A DNA stretch of 64,000 nt from Gymnogyps californianus (Eukaryota > Chordata > Aves > Accipitriformes > Cathartidae). Of the stretch, positions 48,521-60,504 are shown one piece after another. Under the pieces are notes generated by a model. It ran no database searches, was not told the DNA's origin, and saw only the letters and a list, made by a program, of their open reading frames with translations. The stretch covers positions 5,084,001 through 5,148,000 of the forward strand of contig NC_059478.1 of the NCBI RefSeq assembly GCF_018139145.2, in the 5' to 3' direction. The number at the start of each line of letters is the position of its first letter. The first letter of the stretch is position 1. Both the position numbers and the translations under genes were made by a program.

Positions 48521-50640
48521 ATCCGTTCAGAAAATTTGAATTCCTTCCTATGCATCAAGCTAAAACAACAACACAGAACATGCAACCTGCTGCGAAGGGG
48601 TTTTAGTTTATAAAACCAATACCCAGGATTTCAGAACTAAATGAAAATCTGAGATAATCCCTTCCCAAATCCAGCCTGGGAAAAGCACTCCGGACAGATC
48701 AGTATCAAGTAACTTCTTAAAACACACTTTTTCCTCTTGCCAAAGCTACCATCAAGTCAGAGAAAAGGGAAATTACCCACAATGCCTCACTCCTTGACAT
48801 GACCCAGAGAATTCACATTTTCCACCCATAGGAAATGCATATTTTATCCATGCAGACTTCTCCAGGATGGAACTGCTTCTGCTTTGTTCAGCAGTGACCC
48901 TTGTGTCACTGCCAAACCCCAGCATCCAAAATCAGCATATTAGTTGGAAAATAATGAGATATCTGGAATACAAAACGTTGGCTCCATTCTCCTTACCTTT
49001 AAAGATGATATCTGCCAGCTTCCCTCCACAGATCAGAAAGATAAAAAAAGCACTTAGATGAAAGAGAGTCTCATCTAATCGCCTGACTCCAGGAGACAAG
49101 TCTGAGGTGGAGATGGGGGCTGTCCCACAGAACTTGTCAGTATTTGGACGGCAAACAGCATCCAAGTGAAGCCAGAAATAGATGATTGCCTAAAACACTC
49201 TGGTAAAGGCAAGACAAGCCACATTTGGGGGAAAACTCCTGAGAAACACTAGGGATTTCGCAGTTCTCTTCGGTCATTTCCACTGAGACAGGTTAGATCA
49301 AAGGCAGCACGTTTTGTGCTTACACAAGCATCACCTGAGGAGTTACGCTAGTGCATCGCAATAAATCTGCATTTCTAGCCTTACTGCTAGAATGTCGTAA
49401 GGTCTTCAGGGTTTGTCAGAACCACGCTCTAGTTTAGGCCCAGTCCTGAACAGGAGGAGAAGAACTTGAGGATCTCAGTCCCTCCTTCCCTCAGGAGGCT
49501 GATGTTTCCTACTCACCTTTTCCGGCTGTTGGCTGGACCTGCCCTCCCTTCTACCTCCAGCTGGGTTAGCTTACAAGCAGGCAGGCTGGGATCAAATCCT
49601 CTCCTGCTCATGACTGTTATTGCCATCCTGCTTCACAACTAGATGTCTCAGTTTTGCTCTCCACACCCCAAAGTCAAGCTGGAGGAAATATAATCACCCT
49701 CTTGCAAGAGCCCAAGACATAGGCCAGACCCTGAACTGCACTTGGATCCATATCATGTCCTTCATGCAAGTCCAGTAAAACCAGTGACCCATTCAACTGA
49801 GCAAATACTACAGGATTAGATGCTGCCCTGCTAGGGGCAAAGCCATGGGACCGTGTCATTAAGATGCTATTACTCATTAAGGGGACCAAAATCAGGCTGG
49901 GCATTAAAAAAAACATGAGTCAACTGATGGTTGTAAGGAGAAGTTACAAAAAGGCAGAGCTAGGGATGAGGAAAGAGCAAGGACTTTGTTTCTTTCCCCA
50001 TGGCTCCTCCACAGCTCTGTGAGTAGAAGAGTGCTCCAGTCGACACAATCCCACCAATTTCTTCCCATACAGTAGGAACACTAAACAGGCAGCAGAGCCC
50101 CTGGTGTCACGCCCAGGGAGTGACCCCAGACCCTGCAGGGGGTTTAAATCCAACTCACTGGTGGCTCCTCCAGTCTCTAGGCTTGCCATACAAGCAACCC
50201 ACATGGCATCAATCCGGCTGCAAACAGACATTTGGGAAAGCTACGGCAAATCAGCTAAGGTGGGACTCAACACAGGTTGCATATTAATAGGCATATTAAA
50301 CCACCCCGTAAATAGTCTCATGAAGGAGCCTATATGGAGGAGCATCTCCGGGGGGGGGTAACGATCTTCGGTTCCTGCAAGCAGACCACATCTTTTGTCC
50401 TTTCATATTAGCTCACCCAAGCGTCCCCGATTTGAGACACAGGTTCCTACAGCAGATGGTCTTACTAGTGTCTGTGCGTAGTGACAAGAAGACAACAACA
50501 GGTGGCCTAGGCAGTAAGCGAAACATCTCACCCCACTTGCCCCAAAACAGGTTCAAGATCATGCCAAGGGCAACCAGGATCAAAGCACAAAAAAGATGTC
50601 ATGCATAAGCGGTCCAAATTATCCTCACATGCCTTCTGCA
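48521..50640. other. non-coding stretch
   Basis: No gene. A minus-strand pyrimidine tract, AG, then AAG|GTAAGG would enclose 15 or 27 nt at 48997-49011/49023, another weak microexon-like pair. A TCTAGC...GCTAGA short inverted repeat lies near 49374-49391. A nine-G run lies at about 50348-50357. Confidence 0.5.
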
Positions 50641-51030
50641 CTGTTAAGATCTCAGCTGGAACATGTTGTCCAGTTTGGGATGCTGATCTCCAAGATGGTA
50701 TGAACAATTGGAGACAGTCCAAAGGAGACAGACAACAGTGACTGGAAGTCTGTAGGAGATGGTGGGCAAGGAGAGATGGAAAGCATTTGTGATGCTCAGG
50801 CTAGAGAGGATGGAGACATGGTTACAGTCTTCAGACAAGCAAAAAGGGGGGAAAAAAACCCCACCTTTCCCCACCTGTTGGAAAGGGTAAGAAATCCTAA
50901 GCTTAATTTAAAACAAGGAACCTTTCAGTCAAACATTAAGAAAAACTGTCCAAGTGTACGAACAGCAAAAGGACTAGACAGTTGTCACATCTCCACTGCT
51001 TTCTTCAAAACATCCACAGTTAAATTAAAC
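50641..51030 (+). mobile_element. CR1-type LINE 3' fragment
   Basis: Bases 50648-50690 retain the end of the reverse-transcriptase frame (RSQLEHVVQFG, compare the CR1 signature RPxLEYCVQFW). The 3' region follows: ACAATTGGAGACAGTCC, GGATGGAGACATGGTTACAG, AAGCTTAATTTAAAACAAGG, AAACATTAAGAAAAACTG, in the same order and spacing as old amniote CR1 elements. Stops and indels show that it is dead. The distal end is decayed and was placed by eye. It is among the older CR1 groups, not the young chicken type with ATTCTATG end repeats. Confidence 0.8.
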
Positions 51031-51755
51031 CCTTTGGGCTACGCTACAGAAGACCCCATAACTCAGCCATGAGGCAGTCAAGAGAGTTACGAGCTCCTTC
51101 TGCACTGTGACGTGGGGAACAGATAGTCCAACGCCAGTGAAAAAGAAATTAATTTCCAGCTCATCATAAAACACACCAAAAAAACAAAAAGCCACACAGC
51201 AGCTGCTGCTTAGAGGGACCTTTAAAAACCCTTCCAGTGTGAAAAGGCCAGCAGGGGAGGGAGCGGGTGTGTGCTTTGAAGGCTGGCAGGAGCGGGGGAA
51301 ACGGAGAGGAAAAAGCCACAGCAAAGCTGGGCCTGCTAGGGTTGTGGCAAACAGATCGAGAAGAGCAGAGCAGCAACACCCACCCGTCAAAGCAAAGCCC
51401 TGCTGAAGTCAAGAGGATGCTCCAAGAGCATTCAAAGCTGTGCTCTGTTAAGTGGCTCATCCACCACACACTGCTCAGCTGTGCCATGAGCAAGAGGGGC
51501 CTTGCAGGACCTCCCGTGGACTCTCGGGTCCTCTCTCCTGCGGCACATGCAAGCCTTGCACTTAGCTGGTGGCTCCATCGTTTACCTGTGCTGAGACAGT
51601 CCTGTCTCCAGGTCAGGTCATTTCCATGCTGTAACTCAGCACTGAGCCCCCAAGCTGACTCCAGCACTTCATGGGTGCCAACGTAAGGCAGGAGCATGCA
51701 GTTGGGTGCTCTCAGCAGCCAGAGGAGAAAGAGTTTTGGGATGTCCATGTTTTTG
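51031..51755. other. non-coding stretch
   Basis: Nothing recognised. The longest open frame in the window (minus, 51164-51892, 242 codons) spans this stretch and the minisatellite to its right. It has no domain and reads straight through repeat DNA, so I treat it as chance. Confidence 0.55.
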
Positions 51756-51761
51756 TCCATG

Positions 51762-51848
51762 TCCAACCAAATAAAACAATACATATGTTTACATATATCC
51801 AACCAAATTAAATATATATTTTTATATATCCAACCAAATAAATCACAA
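51762..51848 (+). repeat. three-unit AT-rich minisatellite
   Basis: TCCAACCAAAT begins at 51762, 51798 and 51829, giving units of 36 and 31 bases separated by ATATATTT/ACATATGTTTACATA-type sequence. A shorter TGTCCATG doublet precedes it. On the minus strand the units read as repeated WLDI/IWLD-like residues. Confidence 0.8.
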
Positions 51849-53510
51849 GTACAGAAGCTCTTCAAGCCTGAGGCAAACCTGGGTGCCCCCAAACTCTCCT
51901 GAACTTTACCTTCCTTGGAACATGGGCAGAAGCCCAGGATTCACACCATCCTTCTTGGATTTTTGTCCTGGCTGCCTGCTGACCTCTTGTGCGAGTAAAA
52001 AATACAGCCATTTTGTTGGCTGCCTCATCACGGGCCTGCCCTATTCCAGATACATTGGCTGGAGCTAATTCCTGCATCATATCTTCAAATTTGTCCAAGC
52101 CAAAACTTCTTGTACTCTGTGGCCCAAACCTCCCTGTATTTGAGCTCTTCATATGTTTTTGGCTGGATCTGGAGTTCAGGGAGCTGAGAGATGCTTGGAG
52201 AAACCAGACTCTGCCTATTTGCTTCAGTACTCATCAGAAAACATAGCTTGGTACAGATCCATGATAAAGCCCAGCCATCCGATGGAGAGTCCCCTAGTGA
52301 CGCAGACAAGGTTTGCAGCAGATTTCACTCCAGATCTAGCCATTCCTGCATGCCAGACCTACGTTTTAAGCCCAGAAATATTCCTCTTGATTTTCTCCTC
52401 CCACATTGACTTCTGTTTGTGTGAGGCTTGGCTCAGACCATCACACTCACTGTATTTACAAGACTAAGTGCAGTCTAAGTCAGCTCATCTGAGAAGAAAC
52501 TTCTTGACCTCTTCCACTACTCCTTTCCCTGCGTGCATCATGGAGAGACCATGAGACACATCTGCAGTGAACTATTATCCTCTGCGCTCTGCCTCCCGCT
52601 TTGTTTATAGAGAGTTTGGGGAGATTTGTGGGCCTGGTGATGAATTATAGGGAGGAAGACAAACATATTTTACTGTTCTGGGCAAGGAGTGCTGGAATCC
52701 CGTGGACATCTGGAGGAATTATTTGCAGAAAATTAACATTGTTTGTCATTTGCATGATGAACTTCTGGATCTCAAATGAATGATGGGAAGAAACCGGTGG
52801 GAGATGTTCATTATCCCTGATGGAGTGAAGCCCCTTGACATGATGTTAAGGTCACCATGATCTATGGACCTGCTGACTGACAACTCCGAGTGCTCTGGAA
52901 TTGAACACACAATATAACTGGGGGCGTAAGCGATCTGCCACATTAAATGCCGAGGCGTTAATAATTGTTGCTTGCCTCCGATTGCTGGAGTTTGGATGCA
53001 CTTGTTCTGGCTGTCTCATAGGGCACACACCTTAACTCCTTCCTGACTAATTTCAGAGGACACAAAATTCAGTCAGAGGCACCTGCAGGTATCCAGTCAG
53101 CCTCATGGATTAAAACTTCCAGGCTTTCATGTTTATCTCTTGATGTGCCTTTCGGGAACGTGCTCTCAGCAGCTCCCTGACACAGATTCCCCACCTCTGC
53201 CTCAGTAGCAGTTACAAATCCCAGGCGGCGGCAGATGACATGCCTTCACCAGCCCTGCAAGAGAGACTCAAATTCACGGCATGGCAGAGAAGCCCTCAAA
53301 GTTTTCCCATTGCCACAGTGCAGCACACCTCGTTCCTCTGTATGTTAATGTTTGCCACTTGGGAGCTAACTTCAGGTTTTTTCCTTGCGGCTCTAACATG
53401 TACCAATGCCAGGGAGCAGCTTTTCTCAAGAGCTGGGAACACCGCTAGCTGCAAGGCAGGGTGGCGGGCACCCAGAAGAATTGTGTCTGAGAAATATCGT
53501 CTCGCTTAGG
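51849..53510. other. non-coding; AT-rich block at 52.59-53.01 kb
   Basis: No gene. Bases 52590-53010 are complex, AT-rich and low in CpG, with the octamer ATTTGCAT at about 52749, ATTATTTGCAG, AAAATTAACATTG and GTTAATAATTG: a strong candidate enhancer by composition. The rest is unremarkable. Confidence 0.45.
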
Positions 53511-53568
53511 ACATGGCTCTTGGTCTCTCAGCATCTCAGTTTCTTCCTTTGAAAAGCTGAAATATTCT
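53511..53568 (-). mobile_element. MIR-like SINE fragment, minus strand
   Basis: ACATGGCTCTTGG...CAGCATCTCAGTTTCTTCC...GAAATATTC follows the minus-strand MIR pattern CTCAGTTTCCTCATCTGTAAAATGGGGATAAT. A second MIR-like piece lies beyond the hAT element at 53889-53935. Confidence 0.4.
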
Positions 53569-53608
53569 TTGATCTGCTTCTGAATTGTTGCTCCTAAGTC
53601 CCCCGAGT

Positions 53609-53802
53609 CAGTGTTTCCCAAACTGGGGGGTGAGGTCCCCTCTGGTTCCCAAGGAGAGAGACACAGTTGGGGTGCAGAAGGGATGTGAGGTCTCTCCAGA
53701 GGAGTGGTGCAGGTGCATCAGCCATGGTAAACTTACTAGAGAGGGAGGCAAGAAAAGCAGAGGGCGCCTGAGCCCGGATCAAATTCACTCACAGAAGCAC
53801 TG
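53609..53802. mobile_element. hAT-type (Charlie-like) non-autonomous DNA transposon
   Basis: The left end, CAGTGTTTCCCAAACTGGGG, is the classic terminal sequence of Charlie-type hAT elements. The right end, CACAGAAGCACTG at 53790-53802, is its degenerate inverted copy (CAGTG at both tips; eight of the first nine bases pair). The flanks CCCCGAGT (53601-53608) and CCTCAAGT (53803-53810) match at six of eight positions, both differences being transitions, which fits an old 8-bp hAT target duplication. At 194 bp it has no transposase frame and was mobilised in trans. Confidence 0.7.
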
Positions 53803-53888
53803 CCTCAAGTGCTTTTGTAAGCTCCTCTAAATTCATGTCCTAGTGCTTTCAGCCCCCTACCTCTAAGCAGAGAGCGCAGCACTCCCCT

Positions 53889-53935
53889 TCCTCACAGGGC
53901 TGCTGGGAAGACAAATTCACAAACATTTCTGAGGC
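53889..53935 (-). mobile_element. MIR-like SINE fragment, minus strand (second piece)
   Basis: TTCCTCACAGGGCTGCTGGGAAG followed by ACAAATTCACAAACATTTCTGAGGC resembles CCTCACAGGGTTGTTGTGAGGATTAAATG of minus-strand MIR. Together with 53511-53568 it could be one MIR split by the hAT insertion, though the extra bases between the pieces need later insertions or separate copies. Confidence 0.35.
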
Positions 53936-56742
53936 AAGAAAGCAGGATAATGTAGACTTGCTGAAAGATGTAAAGAAAAACCCAAATGTTTTGGGCACCA
54001 GGACCACCCCAGCATCACCACATGATGAGGAAAGCAAGGGAAGTCCTCTGCTGTGGACCACAGCTGCCTCAGGAGCACGAGGGGGTAGGGATCATGAGGA
54101 GAGATAATTACACTGACAGTATTCTCTATGCAAAGGTACTGAAAAAATATGCTGACACCTTTTCTTATATCAAACGAAGCACCGCACTGATTAACATGGG
54201 CAGAAAAATTCAGTCCCTGTCTTTCTGAAACATTTCGGGGCCACGATGCGATGAACAAGTGGATAGGGTGGTGCAGTTTGATTTCACCTGGGAGACGGGG
54301 GACAAGAGCACCCTATAGATTTGGGGCAGGCATGGGAGAGCCAGCACCATACCCACCAGTGCTCTGTGAACAACTGCAGCTCAGGGGATGGCTCCGCTCC
54401 AAGGTCTGTCCCCCCCTTACTAGGACTGGAGCTGAGACAGGGAAGAAAAATGAGCATCTGGAAGTCCATATGAATAAGCTAATGCCACAGGGCTGTCAGT
54501 CATGTGCTAATACCCTTAGCTAAAGAAACATATTGATCCTGATTGCCTGGAATTGCACTTGAAAAGGCCTGGGTGACATTTCCAAGGAGACACGAGCTAC
54601 TTTCAAGTCAATTAGCGGCATTGGAGGATTCATGCCGAGGGGACGCACTCACCTCCGAGGAATGCCAGGAGAGAATGAGAATTGAATTAAGCCTTTTCAT
54701 ACACGGAGAAACAAATCCTTTAATGGACTGTAACAGCTGACGGGACACCCAGGGTCGCCAAAAGCATGCTGGCAGCAGCTAGGTGAAGAAGTTTCCCTGT
54801 GATGAAGCTGAGGACTGCAGAGCAGCTGAATCCTTGCTAAGGGCCCAGGAGGGCATGCAGAGCCGCATGGGATAATCCTCTAGATAAGGGAGCAGAGGGA
54901 AGCAAAGTTCCATGTCAACAATGCATGTAAAGCTCTTCATTCTTCTCCAGGTACCTGACCTCCCTTGGGGCTCAACAGGAACACCACAGCCAGCAGCATC
55001 TCACGTACAACTGAGCAGCATGTGACCCTTGTGGAACAGGCATTTAGATGAGGTCTTTTGCCTGCTGCCTTCCCCAGAAAATTCCTTCCTCATATGGATC
55101 CCAAAGACTCCTTCAGAGCCTAGAATCCCAGGCAGGTTTGAAACCACCACAGCAAATCTGAAGGCATGGAAATTAGGGTAACTCTACAATCCCTCTGATT
55201 TTTCTACTTGCGGGTGCTCTGACCCATGTTTAGTTTCCATGGTTCCTTTTATGTTCCTATAAACATGAGGCTCGTACCTGAATTCAAGGCTTTCTGGACA
55301 GCTTTACAGAGATGATTTCCTGCTCTCTCGCAGCAACTGCTGTCATTCTGTCTCACAAGCCAAGGAGCACAACCCTTCGATCCCTGTGCAGGAGGGCGAG
55401 GAGCTCCAGTGAAAAGCCTTTCAATCCATTCTGCAAGGTGAAAGTGACCCCACCAGTGACAGAGTGACCGAGAAGCCTCCGACCTGAACACGTCCCAGGA
55501 GTATTTGAATCTTCCTGAGTATGCCATAGGAAAAAAAAACTGGAAGGAGAAGCCAGCCCACCTGTTTTCTCCAGCCTCAGTTCTGCAACGAGCTCTGCAA
55601 ACTCCAGACACTGTGAGTTTCCTTGTGATAGCATCTCTCAGTCATGAGCCCAAAGCCATCTTCAACATACTGGTGACATTCAGAGGCCCCAGAAACGCCA
55701 GCGTGTTCTTCTGAGTGTTGCACCAGCCCAGGGAAAGCTGTCCCTTGCCCCCACCTTCCAAAGCCAAGTAGTTCAGCCTAAGCGCCAAATCATGTCCTCA
55801 GCCCCTTCCTCATCCACCCACCTACACCAGGGATGCTGCAGGAAGAGCTATAAAGGGGCTAATCCTTCTGGCAGGAAACCGCCGCTGCAGCAGCACAAAT
55901 TTTACTGGGCATGTAATCACAAGATTTGCTACCATCCTCGCCACGATGCAGGTTTTCCTAGTCCACCACAAGATCCTCTCGGTGCTCTCCTGGCTTCTCC
56001 CCCTCCCCTCTCCTCCCCACTGCTACAGTCCTCAACTGAGGAATAGAGACAGCCAGCTCCAGTCCCAAAGGAAATCAAATAGAAGTTGTTCCTTTCAACT
56101 CAGCTGAAGAAAAGAGCCTGTGTTTATAAACCTGCAGGCTTTGAGCAGAATAAATGAATCTCCTAATAGCCCCTGCAGACAGGAGGAGGCTTGGGAAATG
56201 GATTCTCCCATGGGTTCACCATGGAGTGTCCCTCCAAGTTTTTAACCAAGCATTTTCTCATCAGAGATCCTCGCACAGCCAGTGATTTTCCAGTGCAGAA
56301 AATGAAAGCAGAATTCTGACACGCATCTGACAAGTCCTGCAGAGCCAGAGCACCCATTCTTTTGGTGACAAAGATTACGCACACCTCGGACCACAACTGT
56401 CTATCCGAAGCACAGCCAAAAAGCTTAAGAAACACATTTTCACTAGAACAACACAGTGCAGGGTGTCAGGCTCATTTTGCAAGGACTGGTAGGAGCCTGG
56501 ATCTCAATTAAAGCTAGCAGGGCTCAAAATAGCCTTTTGCAGTATTTCCAGCCTGTAACACAAAGCATGGGTCATATTACTGAAAGCACCTAAGAAACAC
56601 AAACGTCTGAGGCTCAGCTTCAAAGTGACCCTTCTTTCAACACCCGCATATTTTTGTCCGTGGATGGAATATGGTTAAAAGCGACACATGACTACCATTT
56701 AATACTAAAGAAGTCGACCAGACCACATTGATGCAGACAGGG
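53936..56742. other. non-coding stretch
   Basis: No gene. A strong minus-strand donor-like GAG|GTGAGT is at about 54645-54655, without a good acceptor. CATGTTTA/TAAACATG form 8-bp inverted arms at about 55226-55267. AATGCATGTAAAGC near 54920 resembles a MIR/L2 string but is too short to call. Confidence 0.5.
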
Positions 56743-56880
56743 GCTACACTTACAGATAGAGAGCAGATGCACAGAAGTGACTTTTCCAAGGCTATACAGT
56801 AAATCCAAAGCACAACAGAGACTTAACCCTAGGTCTTCCAAACTCCCCCTTTTCTCCCAAACCATTGCACTTTTCTTTCT
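56743..56880 (+). mobile_element. MIR SINE
   Basis: About 140 bases align in order with the MIR core and 3' half: ACTTACAGATAG, GCACAGAAGTGACTTTTCC, AAGGCTATACAGTAAATCC, CTTAACCCTAGGTCTTCC, AAACCATTGCACTTTTC. Each matches the consensus order (cagatgagg, gcacagagaggttaagtgac, aaggtcacacagctagtaag, cgaacccaggtct, agcccgtgctctttcc). This is the clearest SINE in the window and is decayed, as expected of a Mesozoic insertion. Confidence 0.75.
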
Positions 56881-59800
56881 GCTTGCTATTAAAAGCCAAC
56901 TGAAGGGATACAGTATGGCTGCACGGACATGCTCAGTAACCAGTCCTCTAGTGAGGAGCACAACCGAGAGAAAAAATCCACTCCCTTTGTGAGATGGGAA
57001 GAAAGCGGAGGGGAACAGCACGGTGCTCCTGACAAGATGGGAAGGAAAGCAAAGGGGTTTTATTTTTTGCCTTCACTGTGAAGAGATGTCTGCATTTCCC
57101 TTATTAACAGCAAGGCTCAGCCCTAGCTAGAGAACAGCAGGAGAGGCTAAAAAATGGGGTCTTTTCAAAGCACCATTTCTCTATAAATATCAAGCATGAG
57201 CTGTTGCCCACGAGAGCAGCCCATTACATTTCTGGGGCTCTCTCACTTAGCCATACAGGAAGCCAAACTGGTTGACTTAATGACCCTTTCTGGGTTTCAA
57301 ACAAAGCAACATCATCCCCCCAACCCCCAGCAGCCCAGAAGGACCCACTAAGGTACTAAGCCAGTGTAAAACATGAGACAAAGTCAACTTTGATTGTCCC
57401 AGGCTCTGTGGGGGCAGAGGGGAGAGTTCAGCTCACTTCCAGGCCTGAGGGACCATCAACTCATCTGTATGGAGATGACACCATGCATGCTGGCATATTT
57501 TATCACTCTTCAATAAAAAAAAGAAGTAGTTCCCTCTGCTACAGAGCACCACGTGCAGGAGGGGCTAACCCAACTGCCCTTAGCTCCAGAAAGGAGTCTG
57601 CCACGATGCCTATAGAGTCATGGATGCTGGAGGAAGGGCACGGGGACAGACAGAGGCACCAGAGGTGGATGTGCTTAACTGGCCAGGTGATGAACCGCTG
57701 GGTTAATGGTGGGCTCTGTGCTGGGTGGGTGGAAGGGGAGCGAGCAGGTGTCTGGGAAAGCTGGAGGGATGGGAGAGGGGGAGGACCTGCATCGAGTTTT
57801 AAAGCTGTCTGCTCTGGCCCTAATTGCCATTATAAATTTCTTCTACCCTTGGCAAAGAAGATGCAAAAAACCAACCTAGCATGAAGTTGGAGGACGACTC
57901 AGGTCATTTTTTTTTTTTCACAGCCAGCTTCAATTCTCTTCAAACCCCAGTTCACCCCAGCAATCCTCATTGCAGCAGCCTCAGTGAATCCAACAAGCCC
58001 AGGAGTCCACATCCCTGCATCAGGAAAGCGCTTAAATACACACACACCCCCACGGGGGGAGATGTTCCCTCCACCTTCTCATACCTAGACCTGAAGGCTC
58101 AGCTGTGTCTTCTTACATAGATATTTTTAGGGAGGCAGGGGAATTAAGTTTTATGAAAATAAGGGCTGTGATTCTCTCTGTCACATGCTCCCACGACACA
58201 GGAGTTCAACATGACATGTATCACCAGGAGGGCTACCAGTAAAATTGCAAGAACTAGCAACCAAAAGACCTAGGTTCAGGCCAGAGGCAAGGAAAAGACA
58301 CAACATGACAAGGGGCTGAACATCTTGTATTGCTCTCACGTGTGTCCTCAGGTCAGGTGTGGAGCAGAGACAGCGAGGCAAGGCAGCAATGAAACAATGC
58401 TGATCATGTTTCCCTTGCCCTGTGCCATCCACACTCTAAAGCTGTTACAGCTGCAGCCACATGTTCCCCACACAGCTACAGGCAGAGAGGATTTTATTCT
58501 CTCTAAAGCTAAATCTCTAATCCAAAAACCTATGGATAAAAACCAGGGTTGGGAAAGGAAGCCATGTCCAGCTTTCACCACCCAAGAACTGGCTATGCAA
58601 CCGCCTGGGTGCCAATAGGACAGAGATAACGATACTGAAGTGGATAAAATCAATTGTTCTGTAAGAGCTTTCTGGGACCATTAGTTAATTAAGCTGCCAA
58701 CAGATAAAGGTCTATATAAAAAGCTCTGATCACCTTCAGCACCCAAGATTAAAGAAGAGAAGCGGGTTTTGGTGCCCCCCTTCTGCCCCGCTGCAAAACA
58801 CAAGCCTATTCTTTCTCTGCATGCTCTCTACTTTCACAGAGCAGAAAGAGTTAAAAACAAATCCACGCTCCTTCAGCAAAAGCAAAGACACTGCCAAGCA
58901 CATGAACACCAGGGAGAAGGCAAGCACAAGCCCGCGGCTTGCAAGCTGCCCAGCTTTATTATTTCTTGAAACAAAGACATCACTTAGTGCAAAGATTTTT
59001 CAAGAGGTGCAAGGGATGCAATACCTGCGATGAGCCCCTTCTGGACCCATCGTCCTCTTGGGAGAATCGTTTGGAAGATGACGAGCAGCTTTTTGCTTTG
59101 CTCATCCTCAGCCCACCAGCAGCTACGTCCCAGCTTTCCCCATAGATGCCGAAGTGGCCTCATTCTCACCCACGGAACGGTGGACCTACCCCATCCATGC
59201 TGCGCTCCAGTGGCCTCAGCAGAGTTAAACCCAGGCGGGGTCTTTCTAGAGAGTGCTCCCCTCCACAAGGTGAAAGGGAAAGGGAAAAGGGATTTGGAAG
59301 CCCAAGAATGGATGGGAGCAAAGAGGGACTGTTCTCTAAAGACCTTCAATAACAGGGCATTCTCATGAAAACCACAGAGCATCATGAGGTCTCAGCAAAC
59401 AGGAAAGCCAAGGACTGCAACTACCTTTTTGAACACCCTTGAAGATGCTACAGGACTAAGCAGTGCTCTCCTCAAACCTTGCCCTTCCAAAAGTGATGGC
59501 TTCCCAGTGTACCTTTACTCCGCTGGTGACCCACAGAGTCCTTGTAACCACATTCCCATCCTTACGTTTAAATCTCACTCAGGAGCTGAAGCCAGAAGTT
59601 AAGTGGTTTACACATTTCTGCTGAGATGAGTAGCATCATTTTCTCCTGGCTCCCCACGTGAGTTACAGCCCCCTCTGGGCAGTGCAGAATTGCTTTTGAA
59701 GAGCAGCTAGAAACACTTCAGCACTTTCTGAACAGATAAAAGGAGAGCTGTCGAATCCAGTACATTCTGGGGAACAGAGAGATTTTGCTTCCCGACGGCT

Positions 59801-60380
59801 GTTTACAGCGCTAGCACAGCCCTGGCTGGGATAGCATTAACCACCGTCGTGCTCCGGCAAAGTTACCATCACCGCCCCACACTCATATTTGCCATAGGAA
59901 AGAGCAGAACATTACTCCAACAGCCTCTGGTTAACACACAAATCCCAGCAAACTCATACACCCCCTGCTGCCGTCCAGGTTTTCTGAGGCTCTGACTCCC
60001 AACGCACTCAAGTCAGAGCCAGCCTCCGCTTTTACAGCTAGTTGGAGGGCAGAAGCTGGAAAGGCTGTAAAGAGGAGCGCTGGGGGAAGACACAGGCACG
60101 TCCCAGCGCTTCTCTGAAACAGAGCAGTGTGATGGGCTCCTGGTACATCACAACAGCACGGCACAGATGCAGAGTAGTGCACCAGTGGCAGTATGACCGC
60201 CATAGGCCTAGCAGCACCCCAAAACCAGCAATGAAACCATAGGACTGAGCAGTAGCATTTTACCCCTCCTCCCTCTGCGTCTCACTTATCCCAATCTCAC
60301 AAGGCCTTCCAGCAATGCACAGCTCAGGAACATCTTTCATTACTTTTTTTAAATGCTTTCCAAACCCATTTAATCTTTAG
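56881..60380. other. non-coding stretch
   Basis: No gene. It includes an A8/AG-rich patch at 57515-57528, a T11 run near 57908, a short CA repeat at 58038-58047 and a TATATAAAAA TATA-like element at 58713-58722 in AT-rich sequence (58620-58735). I see no paired splice sites or firm repeats. Confidence 0.5.
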
Positions 60381-60454
60381 CATCCACAGTATCCCGTAGC
60401 AATGAGTTCCACAGTTTGCCTACACGTCATGGCAAGCAATTTCTCCTTTTGAAG
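60381..60454 (-). mobile_element. CR1/L3-like LINE fragment, minus strand
   Basis: ATCCCGTAGCAATGAGTTCCACAG followed by TTTGCCTACACGTCATG and TTTCTCCTTTTGAAG is the antisense of the old amniote CR1-family 3' region that reads AAGGAAGTATTTCTTCACACAACGC...CTGTGGAACTCATTGCTACGGGAT. The match over the first 24 bases is nearly perfect. It lies head to head with the plus-strand CR1 that begins at about 60505. Confidence 0.7.
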
Positions 60455-60504
60455 CATCCACAAAGTCATTTCACTGCAGATGCAGAATGAGATGAAAAAG
60501 CAGG

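Noticed and set aside
51164..51892. Longest open frame, 242 codons, minus strand
   Set aside because: No domain, reads through the minisatellite and AT-rich repeat sequence, and lacks splice or promoter context.
54915..54945. MIR/L2-like AATGCATGTAAAGC
   Set aside because: About 16 matching bases only, with no neighbouring MIR core.
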